Shown here: positions 8,239 through 17,567 of the stretch, piece after piece | Layout: each line of letters begins with the position of its first letter | Numbering within the stretch: the stretch's first letter is position 1 | Assembly: GCA_015060705.1 (NCBI GenBank) | Contig: SUXY01000003.1 | Coordinates: 1-64,000 of the forward strand | DNA: 64,000 bases | Reading direction: 5' to 3' | Source: Bacteroides sp. | GTDB lineage: Bacteria > Bacteroidota > Bacteroidia > Bacteroidales > Bacteroidaceae | Position numbers and translations under genes: made by a program | The notes under the pieces: generated by a model | The model's input: only the letters and a program-made list of their open reading frames with translations | Told to the model about the DNA's origin: nothing | Database searches by the model: none

Positions 8239-10971
8239 ATGAAAAATGGAATAAGAAAAAGATGGATAGGACTGATGTTGGGATGCTTGGCATGGAGCAT
8301 CGGTACGGAAGTTGTTGCCCAAACACCGGAGGGCGTTTCGGATAGCATCAGCATCATCAGTTTGATAGAGCAGGTAGAAAAGGCGACACCCTATAAGATA
8401 TATACCAATATATCGAAGCCGTTTATGGTCAAGAAACAGGAAGGGGAGGTATCGCTGGAACTTTTGAAGAATGCGTTGGCCGGGACTTTCTGGAGGATGA
8501 ACGTATATGGCAAGAAGGTATTTGTGATACAGGACCTTTTCTTGGAAGCCAATTTGCCAGCCGGATGGAAAGGTGAGCCGGAAGTGCAGAAGGAAATCAA
8601 GTTTACGGAAGTATTGACTTCGGAGAATAAAGTATATGAAATTGGTGATAAGTTTCAGCCGTCCAAGAAAGATAAAATCAAGCTGACTGGACAAATTATC
8701 GATTTCAAGACCAATGCACCGGCTGTGGGTATACATGTCATTCGCCGGGAACCATGGACGGTGGCTGTAACGGATGAAAATGGATATTTCAGTATCGATT
8801 TGGAGTCGGGTTATCAGATGTTGGAATTGCAAGGAGTTACGGTGAAGGATGCCCGTCGTCACTTGATGCTTTATGCCGATGCGGATGTACGTATCGAACT
8901 GGAAGAACAGAACTTGATGATGGAAGAAGTGTTGGTGACAGGTGGACGTGTGGAGACGGTCAAAAGTACGGTATTGGGTATGGAGAAAATAAAACCTTCG
9001 GAATTGAAGAATATTCCGATGGCAATGGGCGAAGTGGATGTGCTGAAGATGGTACAGGCTTTGCCGGGCGTGAAGACCGTGGGTGAGGCATCCACCGGGT
9101 TCAATGTACGTGGTGGCGCTACTGACCAGAACCTGATGCTCCTGAATGGCGGTACCATTTACAATCCTTCTCACATGTTCGGATTCTTCACGGCATTCAG
9201 TAGCGATATGGTGAATGATGTGGAGATTTACAAGAGCAGTATTCCGAGCCAGTATGGGGGACGTATCTCATCAGTATTGAACATTACAGGCAAGGAAGCC
9301 AATAAGGAGAAGTTTGTAGGAGTGGCCGGTATTGGATTGCTTACCAGTAAACTGAATTTGGAAATCCCTTTGTGGAAGGAGCGTACTTCGTTGTTGCTGA
9401 GCGGACGTACCACTTATAGTGACTGGCTCTTGGGCATGTTGCCGGAAAAGAGCGGTTATAAGAATGGTAAGGCTGGTTTCTATGATGTAGGTGCCACTTT
9501 CTCGCATACGTTCAATGACCGGAACAAGCTGAACATCTATGGTTATTATAGCCGTGACCGTTTTTCTTTCAACGATAATGAAAAATATGGCTATAGTAAC
9601 ATGAACGTATCGGCTCATTGGCGTTGTTTTTTCAATGATCGGTTGACTGGGAATTTTTCTATTGGTTATGACCATTATGATTATTGGAATGATGAGACGG
9701 TTGATTCCATTCAGGCAGCCCGTCTTTCTTTCAATATCAACCAATACTTTGCCAAGGCCAACTTCAATTTGGAATTGGAAAAGCATAAGCTCAACTTTGG
9801 GGCATCGACCTTGCTTTATAACATCCGTTCGGGTAAGTATGAACCGTTGGGCAAGTATTCTTTGGTTGCGTTTGACGAATTGCAGAAGGACAAGGCTTTG
9901 GAAAGTGCTGTCTATTTAGGTGAAGAATGGGAAATCACACCGAAGTTCTCCGTGAATGCGGGCATCCGTTATTCCATGTTCAATGCATTGGGACCACGTG
10001 ACTATTACACCTATCAACCGGGTATGTTGCCATCAAGCAATCGTATTGTTGATACGGTCCGTGTGACAGGCAACAAGGTGCTGAAGACCTATCATGGTCC
10101 GGAGTTCCGTTTGTCGGGCCGCTATGCGTTCACCGATGATTTCTCGGTGAAGGCCGGTTTCAATACCATGCGTCAGTACATTCATAAGGTGAGCAATACG
10201 GCTATCATGAGTCCTACGGATACTTGGAAGCTGAGTGATACGAACATCAAGCCTCAACAGGGATGGCAAGTTGCGGGTGGTTTCTATTACAATACCCCGG
10301 ACCGCATGTGGGAATTTTCGTTGGAAGGGTATTACAAGAAAATGAAAGATTATTTGGATTATCGCAGTGGTGCCAAGTTGTTGATGAACCATCACTTGGA
10401 AACGGATGTCATCAATACCGAAGGCTATGCGTATGGGGTGGAACTGGAAGTGAAGAAGCCGAAGGGAAAGCTGAACGGTTGGGTGAACTATACCTACTCA
10501 CGTACGTTCCTCCGTCAGAATGACAAGCGTATTTCCCGTCCTATTAATAATGGAGATTGGTATCCGACAGAATATGACAAGCCGCATGATTTCAAGTTTG
10601 TAGGAAACTATAAGTTTACCCGTCGTTATAGCTTGTCATTGAATATGGACTATAGTACCGGAAGACCCACGACTATTCCTGCCGGTCAGTTCTATGACCA
10701 TAAACTGAATACGACCCAAGTCTTCTATACCGACCGTAACAGTTATCGTGTGCCTGATTATTTCCGTATGGACCTTTCGTTCAATGTGGAATATAGTCAT
10801 CACTTGACATTGGCTACCCATAGCAGCATTTCGTTCGGGATATATAACTTGACAGGTCGTAAGAATGTGTATTCCATTTATTATGCAGTGGAGAACAAGA
10901 AAATACAAGGATACAAGATGTCCATCTTCGGGGCACCGATTCCTTTTGTGACGTATAATATTAAATTCTAA
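8239..10971 (+). CDS. TonB-dependent receptor with N-terminal STN-like and carboxypeptidase-regulatory-like domains, cassette A gene 2
   Basis: STN-like N-terminus (SLIEQVEKATPYKIYTNISKPFMV), plug (LPGVKTVGEASTGFNVRGGATDQNLMLLNGGTIYNPSHMFGFFTAF), beta-barrel ending in aromatic F. Confidence 0.9.
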   Translation: MKNGIRKRWIGLMLGCLAWSIGTEVVAQTPEGVSDSISIISLIEQVEKATPYKIYTNISKPFMVKKQEGEVSLELLKNALAGTFWRMNVYGKKVFVIQDLFLEANLPAGWKGEPEVQKEIKFTEVLTSENKVYEIGDKFQPSKKDKIKLTGQIIDFKTNAPAVGIHVIRREPWTVAVTDENGYFSIDLESGYQMLELQGVTVKDARRHLMLYADADVRIELEEQNLMMEEVLVTGGRVETVKSTVLGMEKIKPSELKNIPMAMGEVDVLKMVQALPGVKTVGEASTGFNVRGGATDQNLMLLNGGTIYNPSHMFGFFTAFSSDMVNDVEIYKSSIPSQYGGRISSVLNITGKEANKEKFVGVAGIGLLTSKLNLEIPLWKERTSLLLSGRTTYSDWLLGMLPEKSGYKNGKAGFYDVGATFSHTFNDRNKLNIYGYYSRDRFSFNDNEKYGYSNMNVSAHWRCFFNDRLTGNFSIGYDHYDYWNDETVDSIQAARLSFNINQYFAKANFNLELEKHKLNFGASTLLYNIRSGKYEPLGKYSLVAFDELQKDKALESAVYLGEEWEITPKFSVNAGIRYSMFNALGPRDYYTYQPGMLPSSNRIVDTVRVTGNKVLKTYHGPEFRLSGRYAFTDDFSVKAGFNTMRQYIHKVSNTAIMSPTDTWKLSDTNIKPQQGWQVAGGFYYNTPDRMWEFSLEGYYKKMKDYLDYRSGAKLLMNHHLETDVINTEGYAYGVELEVKKPKGKLNGWVNYTYSRTFLRQNDKRISRPINNGDWYPTEYDKPHDFKFVGNYKFTRRYSLSLNMDYSTGRPTTIPAGQFYDHKLNTTQVFYTDRNSYRVPDYFRMDLSFNVEYSHHLTLATHSSISFGIYNLTGRKNVYSIYYAVENKKIQGYKMSIFGAPIPFVTYNIKF

Positions 10972-10975
10972 TGGT

Positions 10976-12154
10976 ATGAAGAAGTTTGGACAAATCATAG
11001 GACTATGGGGAGCAATGTCTTTCGTGTTGTTGATGGGATGTGTAGACAAGTTTGAGGCAGACATCAGCGAACTGCCAACCGAAGGATTGGTCATTGAAGG
11101 CAATATCATATCAGATAGTACGGTGGTATTCCATCTGAACAAGAAATTGCCTCTGACGTATTCTAAGGAAAACGAGGACTTGTACGAAACGTATCTGGAT
11201 GTGGATGCTGAACTATATGTACACGGTAGTGATGGTACTTCCTGGGTAGGACATGGACTTGGAGAAGGACAGTATCAAGTAAGGATAGGTACATTGAAAC
11301 CGGATGTGAAATATCATTTGGAAGTGAAGCATGAAGGTGATATTTATTTATCAGAACCTCAGACGCCACTTGAAACGATAGAAATAGAAAATCTTATTTT
11401 CAATCAGCCGGATTTAAAGGGACCGGTGAATATTTCTTTGGATTCAAAAGAAGGGAGTGCGGATGGAGCAAGGTATTATCTTTGGTATTTTGAGGAAGAT
11501 TGGGAAGTGCGTGCCGAGTACGTCTCTGCTATTCTTTATAATTATGAAAAGGATAAGGTCATCCGTTATGATTATCCTCCAGTAGCACAGGGATGGTGCT
11601 ATTATGGTACCGATCAATTGGTGTTGGGAACCACTGAGTCGAATGTGATGAATAAGATTGTGGGTAAATCCATCCATTCGATCAAGAATACTGATCGTCG
11701 GTTGTCTGTACTTTATAGCATTCGGGTCTATCAGCGTACTATGACTCGTCAGGAATATGAATACTATCAGGAACGTGTCAAGTTGAATAAGGAAATGGGT
11801 GGCTTGTTTACTCCTCTGCCTTCGGAATTCCCGACCAACATTACATGCAGCAATTCATCCCGTAAGGTTATCGGTTATGTAGGTTGTAACATGGGAGTAG
11901 CCCAACGTCAACTTTACATATCAACGGACGAAGTTGCTTATGTGAATAAATATGATTGTAAGTTTGGAGAAGCTCCGGAAGGGACATATCGGGAAAAATA
12001 TGCTGCAGGTTTTCAGATATGCGATGATTCCTTTATTTGGGCTAAAGGTGAATGTGTAGACGTAACATGGCTCAATGCAGACCCGTTAGGAAGACCCGAC
12101 TGGTGGCCGAATCCTTATCTGTATTATCCACAGGAGGAAGCTGATACTCATTAA
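10976..12154 (+). CDS. DUF4249-like lipoprotein, cassette A gene 3
   Basis: Lipobox (LLMGC), CVDKFEADISELPTEGLVIEGNI, directly downstream of the receptor; paralog of 20320..21510. Confidence 0.8.
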   Translation: MKKFGQIIGLWGAMSFVLLMGCVDKFEADISELPTEGLVIEGNIISDSTVVFHLNKKLPLTYSKENEDLYETYLDVDAELYVHGSDGTSWVGHGLGEGQYQVRIGTLKPDVKYHLEVKHEGDIYLSEPQTPLETIEIENLIFNQPDLKGPVNISLDSKEGSADGARYYLWYFEEDWEVRAEYVSAILYNYEKDKVIRYDYPPVAQGWCYYGTDQLVLGTTESNVMNKIVGKSIHSIKNTDRRLSVLYSIRVYQRTMTRQEYEYYQERVKLNKEMGGLFTPLPSEFPTNITCSNSSRKVIGYVGCNMGVAQRQLYISTDEVAYVNKYDCKFGEAPEGTYREKYAAGFQICDDSFIWAKGECVDVTWLNADPLGRPDWWPNPYLYYPQEEADTH

Positions 12155-12168
12155 AACAAGATGGAGGA

Positions 12169-13797
12169 ATGAATATGAAAAGAACGATAATTGTAATGTG
12201 GTTGAGTCTGTGTTGGTTAGTGGGTATGTCCCAAACCTTGGACTTGATGAGAATATATACCGACAAGGACTGCTATTTGGCAGGTGAGAAACTATGGGTG
12301 AAGGTTTGTCTGGACGACGACATTCTGCCCGGTAATGGCATGAGCAAGGTGGCCTATGTAGAAATCTGCGATACGGCACAAGTCCGTGCTCAGGGAAAGG
12401 TCGCTTTGCAGGAAGGGGTTGGCTGGGCTTGTATCCAGTTGCCACCTACCATGCATTCGGGTGTCTATCAGTTGACGGCTTATACGCGATATATGCGTAA
12501 CTTGAACCCGGAAAGCTTCCCGCGGAAACATGTGGCGGTACTGAATGTGCGTACCACCTCGTCGGACGACAATCTGGTGGCCAATGATTCTGTTGCTTTC
12601 CCTATACCTTTGCAGGAAAACTCGAAGAGCAGTCTGATGAAGAGTGACAAGGAGACATACGGTATCCGCGAAAAGGTGACGATGACTTGGTCGGCACATT
12701 TGGCGGAAGCCAAGGACTTGTCTTTGTCGGTGGTACGGAAAGATTGTAAGGTACAGTTCCCACAACCGGAAACGGCTGTTCCTGTACCGTTGAGTGGTGC
12801 CCGTTGGCAAGCCGAATGCGAGGGACACATCGTGACCGGACGGGTCGTTGGCGATAGTCTTCCCAAAGGTCTGTTGGCACAACTTTCGTGTGTAGGCAAG
12901 GAAATGAGGGTATTCGAAGGAAAGAAGATGAAGGACGAAACCTATCGTTTCTATGCGCATGGAGTAAATGGCGAGCAGGATGTGGTCTTGTCGGCTTTCA
13001 ACAATGTTGGGAAGGCATACCGTATGGAAGTGGAATCACCGTTTGCCGAGATCTTACCTCAACAACTTCCGGACTTGTATTGCCACTTTCTGGATTCTGC
13101 GTTGATAGACCGCAGTGTCGCCTTGCAGTTGGCACAATCCATGCCTAAAGCCGTATTGCCGAAGAAACTGGATGAGGTCATCTACGGACAGCTTCCGAGC
13201 AAGACCTATAATCTGGACGAATATGTTCGCTTCAATACCGTGAAGGAATGTATCATCGAATTTGTCTTGGGAGCGGCTATCGACAAGAAAGGAGGCCGTA
13301 CCATTATCAAGATGTTGCAGGAAGACAGCAAGGAATACAGCTTGTTCCCCGTGCTGGTACTCATCGACGGTGTGGCTTTCTACGACCATCCGGAGGTGTT
13401 GGCATACAATGCTCACAATGTCCATTACATCCATCAGTACCGAGGCAACTATGTCTTGGGCGAAACGATCTACGGAGGTATCCTTTCGTTGATTACCCAT
13501 CGGGGCAACATGCCAGACATGCGCATCAATGACGATATGCAAATGTTGGCCTACGAATTTCCACAGAACCGCCCTGTCTTTGAAATGCCGGATTACCATA
13601 AGGAAGAAATGAAAGCCTCCCGTCGTCCGGATTTCCGTCATACCTTGTATTGGGACCCGGCAGCAGAAGGTAAGACAGAGGTTACTTTCTTTACTTCGGA
13701 TATGGAGGGCACCTATGTCGCTACCTTGAACGGTATGGATGCAGAAGGAAAGAAGATAGAGGTGAAATGTGAGTTTGTCATTCAAAGTGCCGAATAG
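12169..13797 (+). CDS. MG2-like secreted protein, cassette A gene 4
   Basis: Signal peptide, RIYTDKDCYLAGEKLWVKV macroglobulin-like segment; paralog of 21528..23141. Confidence 0.7.
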   Translation: MNMKRTIIVMWLSLCWLVGMSQTLDLMRIYTDKDCYLAGEKLWVKVCLDDDILPGNGMSKVAYVEICDTAQVRAQGKVALQEGVGWACIQLPPTMHSGVYQLTAYTRYMRNLNPESFPRKHVAVLNVRTTSSDDNLVANDSVAFPIPLQENSKSSLMKSDKETYGIREKVTMTWSAHLAEAKDLSLSVVRKDCKVQFPQPETAVPVPLSGARWQAECEGHIVTGRVVGDSLPKGLLAQLSCVGKEMRVFEGKKMKDETYRFYAHGVNGEQDVVLSAFNNVGKAYRMEVESPFAEILPQQLPDLYCHFLDSALIDRSVALQLAQSMPKAVLPKKLDEVIYGQLPSKTYNLDEYVRFNTVKECIIEFVLGAAIDKKGGRTIIKMLQEDSKEYSLFPVLVLIDGVAFYDHPEVLAYNAHNVHYIHQYRGNYVLGETIYGGILSLITHRGNMPDMRINDDMQMLAYEFPQNRPVFEMPDYHKEEMKASRRPDFRHTLYWDPAAEGKTEVTFFTSDMEGTYVATLNGMDAEGKKIEVKCEFVIQSAE

Positions 13798-13898
13798 GTT
13801 GGATGTGAAAATAGGTTGTCATTTCCAACATTGTTTAGAAAAAAGTATTACTTTTACATTCCCGGCATGGACAAGCACAGAAAAAGAAAGAAAATAAT

Positions 13899-14450
13899 AT
13901 GCTGAAAGACTTATTCTTAATTTCGCAAGTCAAGAAGGGGGACATAAAAGCATTCGAGCAATTGTTTCGCAATTATTATTCCCCGCTTTACCACTATGCC
14001 ATGAGCATTGTTGGTGAACGGGATGCTGCGGAAGAGATTGTCGAAGAACTATTCTATGTCATTTGGAGAGATAGGGGGAAGTTGGATATTTTCCGATCCA
14101 CCAAAAGCTATTTATATACTTCCGTTTGGAATAGTTGCATTCAATATATTCGTCAGCGCCAAAAGGAAAACGAATGCTATCAGAACATGCAACAACTTTT
14201 ACCGGGACATACTGATAGTTTAGAAGAAGAAACGGAGTATCATGAATTGCAGGCGCTCGTTGAGGCGTGTCTGACGAAGATGCCAGACCGGTGTCGGCAG
14301 GTTTTCCAAATGCATCGGACGGAAGGATTGAAATATACGGAAATAGCCAATAAGTTGGATATATCCGTCAAGACGGTGGAAGCTTCCATAAGTAAAGCTC
14401 TGAACATTTTACGTAAAGAAATAGAATCTTATTATAACGAAAGACCATGA
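13899..14450 (+). CDS. RNA polymerase ECF sigma-70 factor
   Basis: Sigma region 2 (FEQLFRNYYSPLYHYAMSIVG) and region 4 (MPDRCRQVFQMHRTEGLKYTEIANKLDISVKTVEASISKAL). Confidence 0.92.
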   Translation: MLKDLFLISQVKKGDIKAFEQLFRNYYSPLYHYAMSIVGERDAAEEIVEELFYVIWRDRGKLDIFRSTKSYLYTSVWNSCIQYIRQRQKENECYQNMQQLLPGHTDSLEEETEYHELQALVEACLTKMPDRCRQVFQMHRTEGLKYTEIANKLDISVKTVEASISKALNILRKEIESYYNERP

Positions 14451-15277
14451 AACAGCAAGAATTCGACAGGAACAGAACAGACGATGCATGGAAAAAATTG
14501 TACAAGCGTCTGGAAGAGGATGAACTGCTGCAAACGAAGCCAGCCAGACAAACCTATTGGCGGGCTGCCGTACTATTGGCCATGGTGGCATTGGCTACCT
14601 TGACGCTGTATGTATCGACCGGCAAGGAACAATCCTTACCTGCCTTGACTTCCCAACAGACAGAACCAGCTCCTATACAGACAACGGTGCTCGAAGATAA
14701 TTCCATCGTTTATTTGGATCAGGAAGCGTCCCTTCAATATCCGGATTCTTTCGATAAGGATGTACGTGAAGTCATTCTGAAGGGAAGTGCCATGTTCGAT
14801 GTGACAGGGAATCCGGAGCAGCCTTTCCGTATTAAGATAGGTGCTGTCCAAGTGGAAGTGTTGGGAACGACGTTTTACATCCGGAGCAACGGAACTAATT
14901 TCACGGAAGCCGGTGTAAAGAGTGGCCGAATCAAGGTTACTGTGCCCGAAATAGGTTATCCGGTCTATATCGGTCAAGGAGAAAAGGTGGTCTTGCAGGA
15001 TAAACAACTTCATGTGTCGAATGGCATTGATGAGGGTACTACGGATCATTACACCCGGCGACTCCATTTTAAGGATGTTGCCTTGGGGCGTGTGCTTCAT
15101 GTGTTGAACCGGTTGAATCAGGAAGGCTTCCATTTCGAGGCCACACCGGAGACTGAAAACAGAAGGCTTACATTCACCTATTCCACCAATCCGGCGGAGA
15201 CTCTTGCCGAACTGATCAGTACGGCACTTGGCATCCGTTATCGAAAGGAAGGTTCTACCCTAATTTTCACCGAATGA
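14447..15277 (+). CDS. FecR-family anti-sigma factor
   Basis: Overlaps sigma gene by 4 nt; one TM; FecR core (VREVILKGSAMFDVTGNPEQPFRIKIGAVQVEVLGTTFYIRS). Confidence 0.9.
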   Translation: MKQQEFDRNRTDDAWKKLYKRLEEDELLQTKPARQTYWRAAVLLAMVALATLTLYVSTGKEQSLPALTSQQTEPAPIQTTVLEDNSIVYLDQEASLQYPDSFDKDVREVILKGSAMFDVTGNPEQPFRIKIGAVQVEVLGTTFYIRSNGTNFTEAGVKSGRIKVTVPEIGYPVYIGQGEKVVLQDKQLHVSNGIDEGTTDHYTRRLHFKDVALGRVLHVLNRLNQEGFHFEATPETENRRLTFTYSTNPAETLAELISTALGIRYRKEGSTLIFTE

Positions 15278-16803
15278 TGAAGAGATGCATCCGATACTTG
15301 TTCGTGGTTCTGGTTGTCCAGTCCGTACTCGGGTTCATTCCTTGTTTGGCACAGAAGGAAGATGGACTCGGGAAGTCCGTTCATTTGCCCCGAAGCAAAG
15401 GAAGCATTTACGAACTGCTCCAGCAAGTAACCCGACAAACGGGTTATCTGCTGATGTATGACAGCAATCTGATAGACAATGAAAAGGTGCAAGAAATAGA
15501 GGAGGGGACACGCACCGTTGCCCAAGCCATCCATGACATTACCGGCAATCCCGGTCTTCAACTGTCCATCCGTGAGAACTACATCCTTATCACTCCACCT
15601 ACAGAACCTTGTGGACAGGAGCCGATGCGGATTTTTGGAACATTGTTGGATGCAGAGACGGGGCAGCCCATCTCTTCGGGTACCGTCTATATTCAAGGAA
15701 GTTCGTGGGGCACGATCAGTAACCAGGACGGTCAGTTTCTCATCCGTATTCCGGATAGCATGAAAACCTCCCGGTTAGTCTTCTCGCACGTCGGATATCG
15801 GAAACTGGAGATGCCTGTACCATCGTTGATGGAAAAGAATCCGGTTATTAGCCTAGAACCCAATCTGGTTTCGTTGCACGAAGTCGTTGTTCGGATGCGT
15901 GACCCCGACCTTTTGATTAAGCGCATGCTGGAAGCCAGGGAACAGAATTATTCCAATGTACCTTCATGCCTCACTACTTTTTATCGGGAAGGTACTCACT
16001 ATCGGAAGAAGTTGTTGGACTTGACAGAAGGTGTCTTCGAAATCTACAAGCCGGGCATCGGATCTCCGCATGTCAGGGAACAGGTGAAGCAACTGAAGAA
16101 CAACCGCATCAGCTTCCGTTCGGAAGAAGATAGCCTGATAGCCAAAATCAGAGGCGGTATAGGAAGTTGTCTGACTTTGGACGTCATGCAGCATCTCCCA
16201 CCGTTCTTGCATCCCGATGGCAAGAACGAGGAATGTGAATACTTTTACTCGAACATTACATGGATAGACGACCGGATTACCCATGTCATTTATTTCCGTC
16301 CTTTGAAAGGAGCACAGGAGAATTATTGCGAGGGAGAGATTTTTCTGGATACAGAAACCTTGGCATTGGTTCAAGTCAATTTCCGGATTCAGCCCGGTCA
16401 TTTGAAGAAGATGACTTTGGTGAAGAAACAAGGGAAATACACCAAAATCACTCCCCTTTCTGCGGAGTATACCCTTTCTTACAGACAGTGGGGGAAGTAC
16501 TTCTACATCAGTCATGTACGGGGAGACCTGCATTTCAAGACCAAGAAGAGAAACTGGCTCAGCCGTTCACCTCTTCTGCATACTTGGCTCGAAATGGCGA
16601 CTTGCCACATCGATACCACTCAAGTGGAACCGTTCTCCAAGAAAGAACGCATGGAAACAGAGGCGATATTCATGGACACTCCATTGGACTACGACCCCGT
16701 GTTCTGGCGTAACTTCAACGTCATTCCCCGTGAAAAGCATTTGAAGGAAAGCATCGACCAATTGCGGGAACAATTCGATAAATTCAGTCAAACAGAGCCT
16801 TAA
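15274..16803 (+). CDS. STN plus carboxypeptidase-regulatory-like domain protein without a TonB receptor barrel
   Basis: STN (SIYELLQQVTRQTGYLLMYDSNLI...YILITPP), CarboxypepD_reg-like (RIFGTLLDAETGQPISSGTVYIQGSSWGTISNQDGQFLIRIP); overlaps anti-sigma gene by 4 nt; ends without plug or barrel. Confidence 0.8.
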   Translation: MMKRCIRYLFVVLVVQSVLGFIPCLAQKEDGLGKSVHLPRSKGSIYELLQQVTRQTGYLLMYDSNLIDNEKVQEIEEGTRTVAQAIHDITGNPGLQLSIRENYILITPPTEPCGQEPMRIFGTLLDAETGQPISSGTVYIQGSSWGTISNQDGQFLIRIPDSMKTSRLVFSHVGYRKLEMPVPSLMEKNPVISLEPNLVSLHEVVVRMRDPDLLIKRMLEAREQNYSNVPSCLTTFYREGTHYRKKLLDLTEGVFEIYKPGIGSPHVREQVKQLKNNRISFRSEEDSLIAKIRGGIGSCLTLDVMQHLPPFLHPDGKNEECEYFYSNITWIDDRITHVIYFRPLKGAQENYCEGEIFLDTETLALVQVNFRIQPGHLKKMTLVKKQGKYTKITPLSAEYTLSYRQWGKYFYISHVRGDLHFKTKKRNWLSRSPLLHTWLEMATCHIDTTQVEPFSKKERMETEAIFMDTPLDYDPVFWRNFNVIPREKHLKESIDQLREQFDKFSQTEP

Positions 16804-16883
16804 AAGATACTTTTACACGCAAATCGGAAACGATTATGCATCTATTGCATGATTTTATTTATATTTGTGCTTTAAAAGTAAAA

Positions 16884-17567
16884 ATGATGAAAAAACGTAT
16901 CTTTCTTTGGATGATGGGTTGCTTGTTCTGTGTGATGGCGCAAGCCCAGCATCAACAACTCTTCGATGAGTTCCGGAAGGAGGTGGGCGACCAAGCCGAA
17001 ATGTTTGCCGGCAAGGTGGAGCTTGGTTATCCTCCCACGATTTATACCAACCATCCTTATTGGATGTCCGGTGATTTTGTTACAGGCGATATCGTATTCA
17101 ATGGACGCTTGTATCGGAGTGTCCCTTTGCGTTTTGATGCTTTCTTGCAACAATTGGTGGTGAATACACCGGTGAAGCGTTCGAACATAATGGTGCCCAT
17201 GGAACGGGTAGAGAAATTTGTAGTGGATGGCATCGAGTACTCCCGTCGGAACGATGAGTTTGTGGCAATCCTTTATAGTAGTCCCCGCATGGAATTGGTG
17301 GAGCAGGTACATGTCACCGTGAAGGAAGGTTTGGTAGACAATGCAAGGGTGCAATATGAATTCAAGCGCAGCGTGAAGTATTATCTTTTGCGTGGAGGAC
17401 AGATGCTTGAAGTGGGCAATTTGAAATCTGTGATGAAGCTTTTCCCGGGACTGAAAAAGGAATTGAAGAGTTTTGCGAAGATGCATTACCTGGATTTCAA
17501 GGTACATCGTCAGTCGTCCTTGATATCTACGATTAAGTATGCCGATGGGCTATTGAACAACCGGTAA
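16884..17567 (+). CDS. Secreted hypothetical protein, cassette B gene 1
   Basis: Paralog of 7539..8231; start chosen at MMKKRIFLW with signal peptide. Confidence 0.8.
   Translation: MMKKRIFLWMMGCLFCVMAQAQHQQLFDEFRKEVGDQAEMFAGKVELGYPPTIYTNHPYWMSGDFVTGDIVFNGRLYRSVPLRFDAFLQQLVVNTPVKRSNIMVPMERVEKFVVDGIEYSRRNDEFVAILYSSPRMELVEQVHVTVKEGLVDNARVQYEFKRSVKYYLLRGGQMLEVGNLKSVMKLFPGLKKELKSFAKMHYLDFKVHRQSSLISTIKYADGLLNNR

Noticed and set aside
8155-9174. 339-aa minus-strand ORF antisense to the cassette A receptor
   Set aside because: Shadow ORF; no signal peptide or motif.
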